A stretch of 64,000 nt of DNA from NCBI RefSeq assembly GCF_000143415.4, contig NW_003314349.1:658254-722253 (forward strand). Direction: 5' to 3'. The notes below the pieces were generated by a model, which made no database searches, was not told the DNA's origin, and saw only the letters and a program-made list of their open reading frames with translations. The first letter of the stretch is position 1. The number at the start of each line of letters is the position of its first letter. The stretch comes from Selaginella moellendorffii. Lineage: Eukaryota > Streptophyta > Lycopodiopsida > Selaginellales > Selaginellaceae. Below, one piece after another: positions 43,343 to 54,618 of this stretch. The translations under genes and the position numbers were made by a program.

Positions 43343-45649
43343 ATGCGGGCGATTCATTCGATCGCGGCGGCTGGAGCTCCTGGAGATCGCGGCGGGAACC
43401 GGAAATCTCCTGGCTATGGCGCTGCCACTGGCGCCGGCGCTGGATCATCGAGGTAAGAATTCTCGCTCCAGTTTCAGGGTTTTCAATCGCGTTTCTGTCG
43501 CAGGTGGAGAACTCCCAAGAACAAGAGCGGCTCCAATCCTGGAATTCCGTCGATCTACGACGCGTTGCAGCAGGCGGGAGCGATTCCTGGCGTTGGTGTC
43601 GTGCTTGCGGCATTGACAGCGTGTAGAAACTCGCGAGACCTCCAAACAGGTAAGCGAGTCCATAGCTACGTTGCCGAGCGAACGAATTACTGTTCTTCAA
43701 ACAGCGTGGTGGCGAACTCTGTGCTGGATATGTACGCAAAGTGTGGAAGCATGGCGGACGCGTTGCAAGCTTTCTCTGAGATGAAGCATCGGGACGTCGT
43801 TTCTTGGACTTCCATGATCTCGGGATATGCAAGGTGTGGAGATGGCGCTCTGGCTCTTAAGTTCTTCGCGCGCATGCAAGAAGAAGGCTGTGAGCCGGAT
43901 CGTGTCACGGTCATCGCAGCAGTGAAGGCATGCTCTAGCTGCGCAGAGAAGGAAGAAGCTCGCGTGATACTAGGAAGAGCAGTGAAGATCACATCGCTGG
44001 AACAGGGAAGAGCTCTTCATTCTAGAGTCGCCAGAGCAGGATTTGTCCGGGACCTTGCTGTGGCAAACTCGCTGGTGGATATGTACTCCAAGTGTGGGAG
44101 CATGGAAGATGCACAAAAGGTGTTTGAGAGCATGAGGCAGCGGGATGTGATTTCATGGACTTCGATCATTTCGGGTTATGCACAGGCTGGGGAAGCGGAG
44201 TTTGCTCTCGAGCTTTACTCGCGAATGCAAGACGAAGACTGCGCTCCAGATCGTGTGACTCTCCTCGCTGCGCTCAAGGCTTGTGCTAGCTTGGCGGAAG
44301 GAGAGAAAGATGGTCCCTCGAGACAACAGTGGCTGGAGCAGGGAAGGGCTATTCATTCCAAGGCCGTGGCAAGTGGAAACCAGTCGGATCACTTCGTGGC
44401 AAACTCTCTACTCGACTTCTACGCGAAGTGTGGGAGCATGGAAGACGCTTGCACTGTATTTCAGGCTATGGGTCGTCACAGCTCAATCTCGTGGAAGTGC
44501 ATGATCCTGGGATATGTCCACAACGGGGAGTCCGAGCAAGCTCTCGAGTTTTACAAGCGCATGCAATCAACAGGGTGTGTGGCGGATCGTGTGACTTTAC
44601 TGGCAACTTTGAAAGCTTGCTCTACCTTGACGGCGGCAGGGGCATCAGAAGAAGCACTGGGAACTGCTGAGAAAGAAAGGCTCGTAAAGTTCAGGCTCAA
44701 GTGTCTCGAAACAGGAGCACGCATCCATTCTCAAGCTGGAACGCTGGACCTTGCAGTGGCAAACTCTCTAATCGATCTCTACGCGAAGTGCGGTCGCATC
44801 ATACTTGCTCGCAATCTCTTCGAAAGCCTTCCACATAAGAACACCGTCTCATGGAACTGTATCATCATCGGGTATGCGGAGTGTGGGGAAGGCGCCGTGT
44901 CTTTGGAACTCTACAGACAGATGCGTCACACCTCAGGCTGTGCTCCAGATGCCGGTACTTTCGTGGCCGTTTTAAAAGCTTGCTCCAGCTTGGTGGCACT
45001 GGAATTCGGGAGGCAAATCCAGATGGAAGCTCGCAGTTTTGGACTAGAGAGAGATCCCATCGTCGCAAACGCGCTCGTTAGTTTCTTCACGAAGTGTGGG
45101 AGCATGGCCGAGGCCGAAGAGGTATTTAGTTCCATTTCGAAGAAAGATTTAGTGACATGGAGCTCATTGATCGCAGGCTATAGCTGCCGAGGCGACGCAA
45201 CTCGGGTGCTGGACCTCTTCGAGAGAATGGAGAAAGTTGGCGGTGTGAAGCCAGACGGTGTTACGCTCCTCTCCGTCCTCACTGCCTGTAGCCACGCCGG
45301 CCTGGTCGACAGAGCGAAGGACGAATTCAGAGCAATGCCCCGCAAGCATGGGATTGCTCCCACGATTCAACACTACACTTGCATGGTGGAGCTTCTCGGC
45401 CGCGCGAATCAACTCGACGAGGCAGTGAAATTGGTGAAAGGGATGAGCTGCAAGCCGGATGTTGTGATATGGAAGGCAGTGCTGGGAGCTTGCTGGAAGT
45501 GGAAGAACGTGGCGCTCGGGAGGCTTGCTTTCGAGTCCATCATGGAGCTCGACAATCAAAATGCCCCGGCTTACGTGCTCATGGCCAATCTTTATGCTGA
45601 GGCTGGGATGCTGGAAGAAGCCGCAAGGATGCGCCGAAGCGTAAGTTAA
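43343..45649 (+). CDS. PPR protein, PLS-E type (unit 2, intact)
   Basis: Exon 1 (43343-43452) and exon 2 (43504-45649) join in frame to give 751 residues. The N-terminus is Ala/Gly/Arg-rich, acid-poor and could be an organelle transit peptide. About 15 PLS repeats follow, for example VLDMYAKCGSMADALQAF and NSLIDLYAKCGRIILARNLF. The C-terminus has the E-domain pattern VLTACSHAGLVDRA, HYTCMVELLGRANQLDEA, IWKAVLGACWKWKN and APAYVLMANLYAEAGM. PLS-E proteins specify organellar C-to-U editing sites. A GTAAGT donor just before the stop could splice to an exon at about 45706-45806 ending in a degenerate DYW-like tail. Confidence 0.9.
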
Positions 45650-46520
45650 CTATCTGGTACGTGACACTTTGAGTCCCCCGTGTTAACTTTCTAAATGCCT
45701 TGTAGAAGCGATTGACAATACAAGATCCAAAGAAGGTTATTACGGGAGGATTTTATCACTTTCGGTACCTACGGAGAAGAAACAGGTGTGAAGAGATTTT
45801 CTCATGAAGGAATTGCTTGGCTAACTGCGATCGCAATAGTTCGTTTGAAGAAAGAGTGTGCTTGCCACTTGCAACTGTAAAGCCTGGCTTGTTTTGTTTC
45901 TCTGCAAGTAAAGCACTGAGTTCGTACTGGAAGAACTATAAATCGCATGGTACGTACTCTTCGATCCAGATTTCTCCATCGTCATTGGCACTCTTAGGTG
46001 GCGAAGTTCACTTATTCTCTGGCCCTGGGCTGGTTCCGGTCGAGAACTTCTGCGTCCAAGTCGGGGGAAAGTCCTTTGAGACCTGTTCGTTTAGCCCAAG
46101 GCTAGCAGCAGCGTGGGAGCTTTGGAGCCTCTGAAGGGAATTGACGCAGATATCTTCAGGTGTGGACTCGAGGACATACAAGCTCCAAGGTTACTTCATG
46201 TACGCTGTGCACAGGCTGAGGCCGAACTATTTGCTGCTTCCTGCGAACGCTCCCAAGTATGGAGTCCAATTCATGAGGATGATACAAGGCTACAAGTTTC
46301 AGGCAAGAGTATTAGTGAGGGTGAACAAGATTCTGTAAGGTGACTCCAGACGCAGTTGCCTAGACGTCCATGATCCGCGATGGGGACACACGAATGGTTT
46401 TAAGCTCTTCAATGAGATGCAAGACGAATGGCACTTCTTTGTGTGCTCACGGCGTGCAGCCATCCCAGGCTTGTCCGTGCTAAGCAAAAGTATGGAGTTT
46501 GTCTATTGACTGAAGCGCCG
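45650..46520 (+). pseudogene. Possible extra PPR exon, then a decayed second PPR relic
   Basis: From about 45706 an open frame, KRLTIQDPKKVITGGFYHFR, follows an AG and stops at about 45806. It vaguely recalls the end of a DYW domain. From 46085 to 46500 the DNA matches the relic at 38990-39280 (TCAGGTGTGGACTCGAGGAC; GTGTGCTCACGGCGTGCAGCC) with many lesions. The stretch 45817-46080 is unassigned. Confidence 0.5.
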
Positions 46521-46956
46521 AGCTGGAGGAAGCGGCGAAAATGGTTCAAAGCCAGCTGCTTGACAAGAAGTGGAAGAATGCGGGCTTACTTTCGATTGGC
46601 TTGGTGAGGAAAAATAAAAGTTAAGAAAACGATAAAAAAATTTAGATTGGGGATGCCAGGAATCGAACCCGGAGTCTTTTTGTTTGGTCAAATAGAGGAT
46701 TAACCCGAATAAAAGACCTTGCTTAGTGACATCTACGTAAAAAAAGATACTTGAAGTTTCAGGGACGTTAATCCTTTATAGAAGTGTCTCGTCGAAGGAT
46801 TAAAGACCAGTACGTGTTGATCTCGACTTGTTTAAATCATAATGTTTACACGACAATGTGAAAAACATCCATTGCTCTTTTTTTTTTTTTTATAATATAG
46901 GAATTTTAAAACTTTGCGTCATAACGACTAAAGAAAGTCACAAAGATTCGATGAAG

Positions 46957-47190
46957 CTAGCAGAAGAACGAAATCTCGGCGCTCGCTGTGACCGTGAATC
47001 GATCTTCGTCACCTTTTGTGTGGAGAGTGTAGCACACGATATATGTGAGGCTTGAAGGAGTAGCTTGACATTCCCTCCAAGCAACGTTCATCGTTTTGGT
47101 GCTGTGCCACAGGAACTTTAACACCCTTGGTGAGTTAGCTGAATTCAGCAATGATGTTATAACCTGGTCATGCTTAAATTGAAAAGAACT
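46957..47190 (-). pseudogene. Inverted scrap of the ART-like gene
   Basis: On the minus strand the frame VLKFLWHSTKTMNVAW ... YIVCYTLHTK ... DEDRFTV matches the last exon of the gene at 39799-41029. Part of the preceding intron is also present, so the copy was made at DNA level. WHGT has become WHST and internal deletions are present. Confidence 0.85.
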
Positions 47191-47625
47191 TGACCATGAA
47201 TTATAATAATAAATTCTTGGCTAGTACCACAACAGGTGACCACTGATGGGATGTGCAAGACCATCTTTCTTTAATAAAGTTAATCTTTAATAGTTATAAT
47301 AATAATTAATTTTAGTAATTATTAATTTGCTTAAGCAAAGGAATGGGGTGGTAGTGAGTATACTTAGAATATTCTTGGATATTCAAGGATATTTTACCAT
47401 CTAACGGTTATTATTCATTTAGATTAATCTTATATTTATCATACCCTTATTTAAATGTGTTATTGGCATATGGCATCTGGTGAATCTAACGGTTCAAATT
47501 CAAAAACTTCAAATAGATGGCATAGATCAAGTGCCAAAGGGGTGGCAATGCTTCAATGTGATTTTAGTGACACTTCAAATCAAGTGAAACTTTTTAGGGT
47601 GATAGGGCAGATTGTGAGCTATTCT

Positions 47626-47642
47626 GTGTGTGTGTGTGTGTG
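47626..47642. repeat. (TG)n microsatellite
   Basis: About eight TG units in a row in non-coding sequence. Confidence 0.8.
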
Positions 47643-47699
47643 TTAATGTTTCCTTTTCCTTTAGTTGGAGCAAGGTTTTCATGTGCCCAGATGAGACAA

Positions 47700-49110
47700 G
47701 CCATTTGCTGCTTCTCACAGCTTGCGCTCACAGTGGAGAAGTGGGCCATTGACTGAAGCTATGCCGCTCTTCTTTAGAACCTTGAAAGTAAGATTTTCAA
47801 TGTTTTTTGAGAGTTTCCATCTATTTATCTTTGCAGGAAAAAGATCCAGACTGGTAGTCAAGTCGCCAGAGAGAAAAGCTGAGAAAATTGGTGAAATGGC
47901 TTTATATTTTTTCGTTTTTGTGTTAGAACTAAAACTTTGCAGCTTTCTTTCAGCCTATGCAAGACAATGATTTAAATCCAAGCCTTCAGGAGGAGTACAT
48001 CCCTGCTGTAAACAACTCTCCTCCATCCCCCTTGCTGCCATCAGCAAATGGTGGAACAATGTCCAGGTATGTAGTGTTTTGCTCTTTAATAACTGATGTT
48101 GCACCTTTGCCATAGGTGCTCAATCTAAGAACACTCACCTGGTCCAAAGTTGAGCAAAAGCTCCCAATGTCTCCTTTTGTCCTTGTCCATGCCACTGATC
48201 CCACCTTGTGCTGGTCATAGCCTGGTAATTTTTTTAGCTTTTTACTTTCATCTTACAATATTCCGGAGTGTTTTCAGATTCTGAAGAACAGATGCTACTT
48301 GTTGGTGGCCACTTGAGAAACCCTTGACTCTGTCTCAGGTTAATATAATGCATTTCAGTGTCTCGCTTCAGTGCTCTCTATCTCCAGTTCATGTTTTTGA
48401 TATACAGACTTTCACTTGGTTGCTTTTTCCAACATATGGACAAGCTCCGGTGCATGTGACATACTGTATCACGAACCTGAGATTGACCATTTGCTGTTTG
48501 AGGGGCCAGTCTGTTTCGCTGATCGGATCCTGTTTAGTGGAGTCATGTTTGGTGGAGAAGACTCCAATAGGTGTCTACTCAATGACCTCAACATCTGTGA
48601 TCTGGAAACAATGACATGGGAGGCAATATAAGCCAGCACGGACGTATATTGCATGTGAGGTATGCTATTTTGATTATCCTTCCTGGCCTTACTCTGATTC
48701 CATTTGTCATTTTCTGTCCTGCCTAGAGATTGAGTCTCGTCTTCATGTGTTTGAATGGAGAAGAAACATTAATAGCCTTGGTTTTTTTTGAGACTGTGAC
48801 TTGTATTGAGGTGGAAGCTGTCAGATGCATGTACTGAAGACATGCAAAAGCCAATCAGAGGTGTCTCCTGCTCTGAGTATTGGTGGAAGCCATTTTATAG
48901 AGGTTGGAGAATCTGCAAATGTGCCCAAGAGCTCAATAATTTTGAAGGAATCATTAGATCGTCAGCCTATGGTATCATGTTTTTGTGCGTCTCTTCCCTG
49001 TTTGATAATGTTATTTTACTTCTTTCCAGGAGAATGGCAGCTACAACACACCAAAGTTGCTGGAGCTTAAACAGGAGCTTGAGGTGGCTCTAGCATCACG
49101 CTAAGACGAA
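47700..49110 (+). pseudogene. ACBP4/5-like kelch acyl-CoA-binding protein pseudogene
   Basis: Exon-like pieces in order read GPLTEAMPLFFRTL and EKDPDW (end of an acyl-CoA-binding domain), then the kelch pieces VLNLRTLTWSKVEQKL, CAGHSLV, EEQMLLVGGHL, VHVFDIQTFTWLLFPTYGQAP and MFGGEDSNRCLLNDLNICDLETMTW, then ALSIGGSHFIEVGESANVPK. This follows plant ACBP4/ACBP5 as I remember it. EKDPDW is followed by a stop where Trp is expected, and other stops and frameshifts occur. Intron-like gaps with GT/AG ends remain, so it arose by DNA duplication and not by retroposition. Confidence 0.75.
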
Positions 49111-52100
49111 ATAGCATGTACAGCTATGACTGGTCGAATATAAAGAAACCCTTAGCTTTTGTGAATTGCTTTAATGGCAAGGAGCTTATGCAGCATGATA
49201 GTTCATGGTAGAATGAAATAGAGGTACTCCAGGTTTGGCATTCTTGTTGGATGTCTCTATGCTTCTCTCTGAAAGTGATGAAAAGAATGAGATTGCTACG
49301 CTCCAGGTCGTGTCAGTGCTGCTGTTGTCCACCAGCAGTGACATTCCCACCAGTGTTGCTTGCGGCAAGATCAAGATCATCATTGAGTTTTAGGCAAATT
49401 GATGAAGATGCCTGGAAAATGAGAGATGAAAACAAGAATAGAAAGAAAAAAAAGAACCAAAAAGGCTCTGGAAATATCTGTATAGCTGAGGGCAGAGGCT
49501 CTGTATAGCTGTGAGAAGATGCTCTGGAAATGGTTGATTAGAAACTTGAGTCTCATGATTAGAATCTTGGAGGGGTCAGGAAAACTTCCTAGCAGAGAGT
49601 AGAATTTTAAACCTTGGGAGAAAAGAAAGCTTGGATGACAAAAGCAAAGTACCTTGAGCATGTTGCATTGCATAAAATCCTGTCTTGGCTTCTTAAGACA
49701 GGAGGACATTGTGCACATCCAAAATGTTCAACTCATGTCAAAAGTGTTTCTAAGAAGGATTTTCAAATAGAGACAGACTTGGATAGGACATTTAGATTCA
49801 TACCTTGTGAAGATGCTCTCCATGTGCTTGAAAAAACTTTGGGAGGATGTAATGAGAAGGATTCCAAGTTGATGGCATTACTTGCATGTGCTTCTTGATG
49901 GCTTACAATCACTGGCCATCGAGTGACAAGGAGTGGAAGAATTGGTGACAAAATAAATGGAAAGTGTGCATTTCAATGGCAAACCTTATTGTTTTAATCA
50001 TTTTCTTGCAAAAGAATTTTGAACTAGAGAGGATAAATGTTGGTGATTTAGTGTTCTACATTCTTTGTCAAGTGTTTTAGGTTTTGGTCGTGATGAAGCA
50101 AGAGTAGTTACAACATTTTAAAAAATTCAAATAAGATCTGGAAGATGATAGTGGTTGAATTTCCATATTTATGGGAATTTGTTTTAGGACTCGGAGCATT
50201 GCTTCCTGGTAAACATTTTTTAAAGAGTCATGTGTTAAATGTACATCACAATAGTGAAATAGATTGTGCTCCCTATTTTCAACTAAGAAAAAAATTACAT
50301 AAGTGACCACTAAATCTCATTACTAAGAGAATCACAATAAATCATTATTCTGTTGTTTTATTTTTAAAAGATGTATTGTTCTATTACAAAGTATGGACAA
50401 CTACATCTTCTCAAATTGAAATGTTCTCTACTTCTCCCGGTGGAGTTGGGGTCCCTATTAACTTATGTGTCCATTTAGAGTTAGCAGCTGGATAGCAGAG
50501 GCTTTACCACAATTGCCTACAAGTAGAGGTGTAATTGGGAGCTTCATTCTCATTCACTGTGCAGGCAGGTTCCCACGGTCTTGGAAGGATGCCCTTCGCA
50601 GCATGACTCATCAGCTCAGTAGCAAGAATGTCTTGGTAATTGTTACTAGAGGTGGCCAGCACTAAGTGAGTAGGTTGTTATTAGTGACATGGTATGCGAT
50701 GTACTACTTGAGCCATCACATTGCCTCTTGCAATGAACAGGGCTGACTGCTTGGAAATGCACACACTAGGTGAGGGATGTGAAGCCAATGCTGGTGGTAT
50801 AGGCACCAAAGAAAAGGCCAAACAACTGACTGCTGCTGCTATCATTGGCCTCTGCCCACCATTGTTTGTTTTACGTGGCTTCCAGTTCACAGCTAGGAAA
50901 GGAAGTTAAAGTTTTGCTGTGTGAAGCCAGGTTAGTATGTTAACAACATAGGCCCTACCTCCAAAGTTGGGCACCACCATCTTCTAACTCACAAAGTCCA
51001 ACTTAACATACATACTGATGGTAAAGTTGCATGACTCCCTTTTACATGCTTTTCTTTTCCATCCCAAACCAAGGAATGAATAAGCCTTTATTGCACCATA
51101 GGATGTCATGAATTATTATTGTAATTTCTTTGTACTATACCATGTACTTTGATAAGGCAATCCTAGGAAGACCTTCTTTTGGTAATTTTTGAAGGAAATG
51201 AGCATATTTCCATAACATCACTCCACCAAGCAAGATAATAGTAATATAGTTACTCATTAGCATTTAGACCCTGTTGGGCAAATAAACATAAATTTTGAAT
51301 GAGCAGTATACCAACATCCACTTTTTGCTATCAAATTTGGCAGCAACAATAAATTCCCGAAGTACCATTATACTCTTTCTTTCGGTTTTAAAGTTATGCA
51401 TAATCAACTTAGCTGCAAAGACTCATGGCAAAAGCTCATTATCATTGGATAAATTGCTAGAAGACTTGCTAGCAGTGGGGAGGATGCAAAGAGAGAATTA
51501 ATGGCAACACTACTATATTTCCTCCTTTTCCCCTCTTCCCTTTTTTTATTTTTTATAAACTATGGCCTATCAGCCTTAGAAAAGGACAATCCTAGTATCT
51601 TTGCCAGTAATTCTTCCCCTCTTCTATATGGCAAGAGTGGATGCAAGTTCTTAGCACTTGCATCATGCACCTACAAAGTTACTATGACTAACTTGTAACA
51701 TCAAAAGTTGTAAATGACTATTAACTTGTTAGACATGGCTATCTCTTTTATTTTTTTCAGACTTATGTTGTTCTGCTCCAAAGTATATATAACAACATCT
51801 TTCCATCTTTACTTTTCCTAGCTCCACTGAAAAGAAGATGTATTTATCTTAGGTATGCTATATCTCCCAGCGAAGCTGGGGTCTTTGCTAGTAACTTATA
51901 AACACATTTATAATTTATAAAATTTCTCAAACAATTCCTAGTATATTCTAGTTTATCCTACCATCTAATCATTGATATTTAATAAGATTAATCTTGTGTT
52001 TATAAATTATAAACATGTTTATAATTATAATTTTCCATTTGATTAATTGGATTAATAAATAGAAATAACACTACTATTAAGAAAACTAAGCATTGCTGCC

Positions 52101-53690
52101 TGCAAAGCATAATCAACAACTGAACAATATCCATAGCACAATCAAAATTTGACATATCAATGTGATTGATTAACAGAATTACCTCTAGTAAAAGGAGCCA
52201 AAAAATAAACTAGACTTCACTGGAAACAAAAAAGAATAAAACTTTGAGCTAAAAATTAAAATCAATCAACTTGCCATAGGGTGACTCGATTTCATTAGAC
52301 ATGCTTTGGGTTTGAGAATATGCCCCAGCACAGCATCATCTCTACTACAGGGGATGGAATAGCACGCCCTATTGAGATGAAATACAGCCACTTGGGATGT
52401 AAAATGTTAAAGGTGATAGTGTTCCATTCAACCTCATCTCCCAAAACATCTCCAAAGACTCCTTGCTCCTTCCATTATGAGCATAGCAAGAGAGGATCAA
52501 GTTCCAGGATGGTTCATCCACAGATCCTGGAACACTAGTATGGAGTCACACACATGGAGATTAATGGGTTTCTATGGTGTTCTTGCTTGCTGGTGTCTCC
52601 CATGATCTAAGAGACTTAAATTCCCCATACCAGCACAAGCATTAATCATTGATAGTAGTTGAGATCATTGAGCTTGATACCATGAGCCTAGAAACTTTGA
52701 GAGCTCCCTTGCAATTGCCATTCTGGATGTAAAACCCAATCAATGCATTGTAAGTTACAGTGTTTCTTTGGCTTATGCCAAAAGACCTCATAAGCTCATG
52801 ATGATACAAAGTGCTTAAAGAAGTTTATAAATTATAAAATTCTTATAAAGTTAATCTTCATTAGTTATAAATAATAATTAATTTTAGTAATTGTTTTATA
52901 CTTTTGTATATAATTCAAGACTAAATAAATGTTGTTGAACTTTGAAATATTACTCTATATATAAATAAATTGCTACGCCTTGTATGTAGTAACATTTGGT
53001 TTGCTTAATAGTAGTTTCATTTCCCAACAAATGGTAAATCTGACATGACAAATTAATTTAACTTTCTTTAGAGATTTAGATAATTGTTATGATGGGTTTG
53101 AGGTTCTAGTGGCTAGATTCATGTTTGGGGGATCATTGAGACCAATAAGAGCTCTTGGTTGCATGTGCAAACTCATAAATCTAGAGTTTTCGCCATTATT
53201 TTTCCACTTTTTTCCATTTTGTTCAGTTTTGAAGAGATTTCTGGTGATAGACACATTCATTTTGGCTGTGCCTTGTTTAGTCAAAGTGGCTTCTCCTCCT
53301 CTTTACAATGAGTTAAAGAACCCATGATTTGGTAAAGAATTAAGCCATGTGCAAATGTTTTTCTCTTGCATTCTCCCTTATCATTACTGCTTAATTTTGG
53401 GAGTTTAAACTTGAGATTTTGGCATGGATTTGAAGAATTGCTTAGTGTGTGTTTAGATTTGGTCATGAAGATTCTAAAAAGTCCTTTCTTGATGAATGGA
53501 GCAAAAAAAAGGCATTTAGGGAATATAAAAGAGCTTAAGTTTGTGATAAAGGCATGAAAACCTTATGTCAAAGAAGTTGGGAGATATCACTCATCCCAAC
53601 AAATGGTGAACCTAACATAACAAATTAGTCTAGCTTTTTTTGGAGTGGAGAGATTTCAAGGTTTTAGTGTATATATTGTTAAAAAAATTA
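49111..53690. other. Repeat-rich intergenic region
   Basis: Short open frames (for example 49614-49898, 50465-50665, 50721-50909 and 51295-51501) are scattered and unrecognised. AT-rich patches near 47270-47460, 51890-52060 and 52830-52930 resemble one another (AAAGTTAATCTT ... TAATTAATTTTAGTAATT), suggesting MITE-like repeats. A patch with CTCCCGGTGGAGTTGGGG near 50436 resembles CTCCCAGCGAAGCTGGGG near 51866. No gene is supported. Confidence 0.5.
53190..53600. repeat. Dispersed repeat related to the fold-back element at 62040-64000
   Basis: The segment shares phrases such as CAAAGTGGCTTCTCC, GATTTTGGCATGGATTTGAAGAATTGCTT and TTTAGATTTGGTCATGA with 62050-62300, in the same orientation, and with 63850-64000 inverted. 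Confidence 0.8.
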
Positions 53691-54400
53691 CCATGTCTAC
53701 TGGTTCCACCATGGTGAGCTCCACCTCCAGGGGAATGTGAGCATAATAGCATACACAACGTAGATACTACACAAAATACGTCCACTTGGTAGCACCCGAT
53801 TCATCCAATCCCTTCCTCTTTGGCATCGCTCCGACTTCCAGTAGAACCCCAGCATAGAAAAGACCTGGCCATTGGATCTCTTGCCATAAAGCAATCTCAG
53901 CCGTGTTTGTGGTGACCAGTAACATTTTACAAAAATGATAATCAGTATTTTCAGAAAGCTAATTTCACGAGCGAGGCTACGTCTTTGGTATCTGATTTCA
54001 TCTGTCATGCGAATTGCATCAGCCTGGAAACCAACGAACGAGGCAGAAAGCTTATCTGATCGAAGTGAGACTGCACAACTTTTCCAGGTCTTGAGGCTGA
54101 GCATCTCTATGACTTGCTTCTGCTAACGAGGCTTGGAGCCGAATGATAGAAGTGTAAGGGAACCACGTTGCTGACATTCTCTTCCGTCTCACAATGTCAG
54201 CTGGTCTCTGTTGTAAGCAAGCAAAGAAGGCGAGATAAGTTTCGAGAATTCCACACATAACAAGCTATCGATCGAGCATAGAAGTCGAGTGAGCTTACGT
54301 GCTTAAGGTGCTTGATCGTCTTAGAGTCTGCTGGAATGACCTCCTAGTTGCCAAGCAGCATCACGACATTAGAAAATGGGCCGAAGCCTTGCAATGAACG
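53691..54400 (-). other. Unassigned region with a 135-codon minus-strand frame
   Basis: A minus-strand frame at 53697-54104 is open but its composition is unlike a folded protein, and other frames in the same stretch read equally well in pieces. It may be a decayed exon set. I do not recognise it. Confidence 0.3.
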
Positions 54401-54406
54401 GACAGC

Positions 54407-54484
54407 AGCTCGCAGCTCCTTGCCTTGAAGTGCACTGGGACCTTCAGCTCGCAGCTCCTCGCCTTGAAGTGCACTGGGACCTTC
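54407..54484. repeat. Tandem 39-bp duplication
   Basis: Two 39-bp units begin AGCTCGCAGCTCC and end CACTGGGACCTTC, differing at one base. On the minus strand they encode two EGPSALQGxELRA repeats in a short frame (54344-54580) just downstream of the Crinkler-like gene. Whether this is transcribed is unknown. Confidence 0.85.
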
Positions 54485-54618
54485 GGACTTGGGAGAGTAG
54501 TTTTGAGCGCTTGTTAATACAAGTCGAAAATAAACATTTATTAGGATGATCAGCTTAACAAACACAAACCGCGCTTTCAAGCAAGGAAAAGATTTAGCAC
54601 CGGAAGTGTAAACTAGGA

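Larger units (their letters stand above)
41132..44568. repeat. Segmental duplication, unit 2 core
   Basis: This is the second copy of 35275-38852, with the same order and orientation. In this copy the ARB2-type gene is broken and the PPR gene is intact. Confidence 0.9.

Noticed and set aside
46641-46700. tRNA-like 3' half on the minus strand (GGGTTCGATTCCTGG followed by CATCCCC)
   Set aside because: The T-arm is convincing, but no matching 5' acceptor strand, D-arm or anticodon arm lies within 75 nt; likely a tRNA-derived scrap.
48416-49093. Open frames of 60-96 codons on both strands
   Set aside because: They are pieces or shadows of the decayed kelch gene, not separate genes.
53697-54104. 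135-codon minus-strand frame
   Set aside because: Low plausibility composition, no motif, and competing frames over the same bases; listed only as unassigned.
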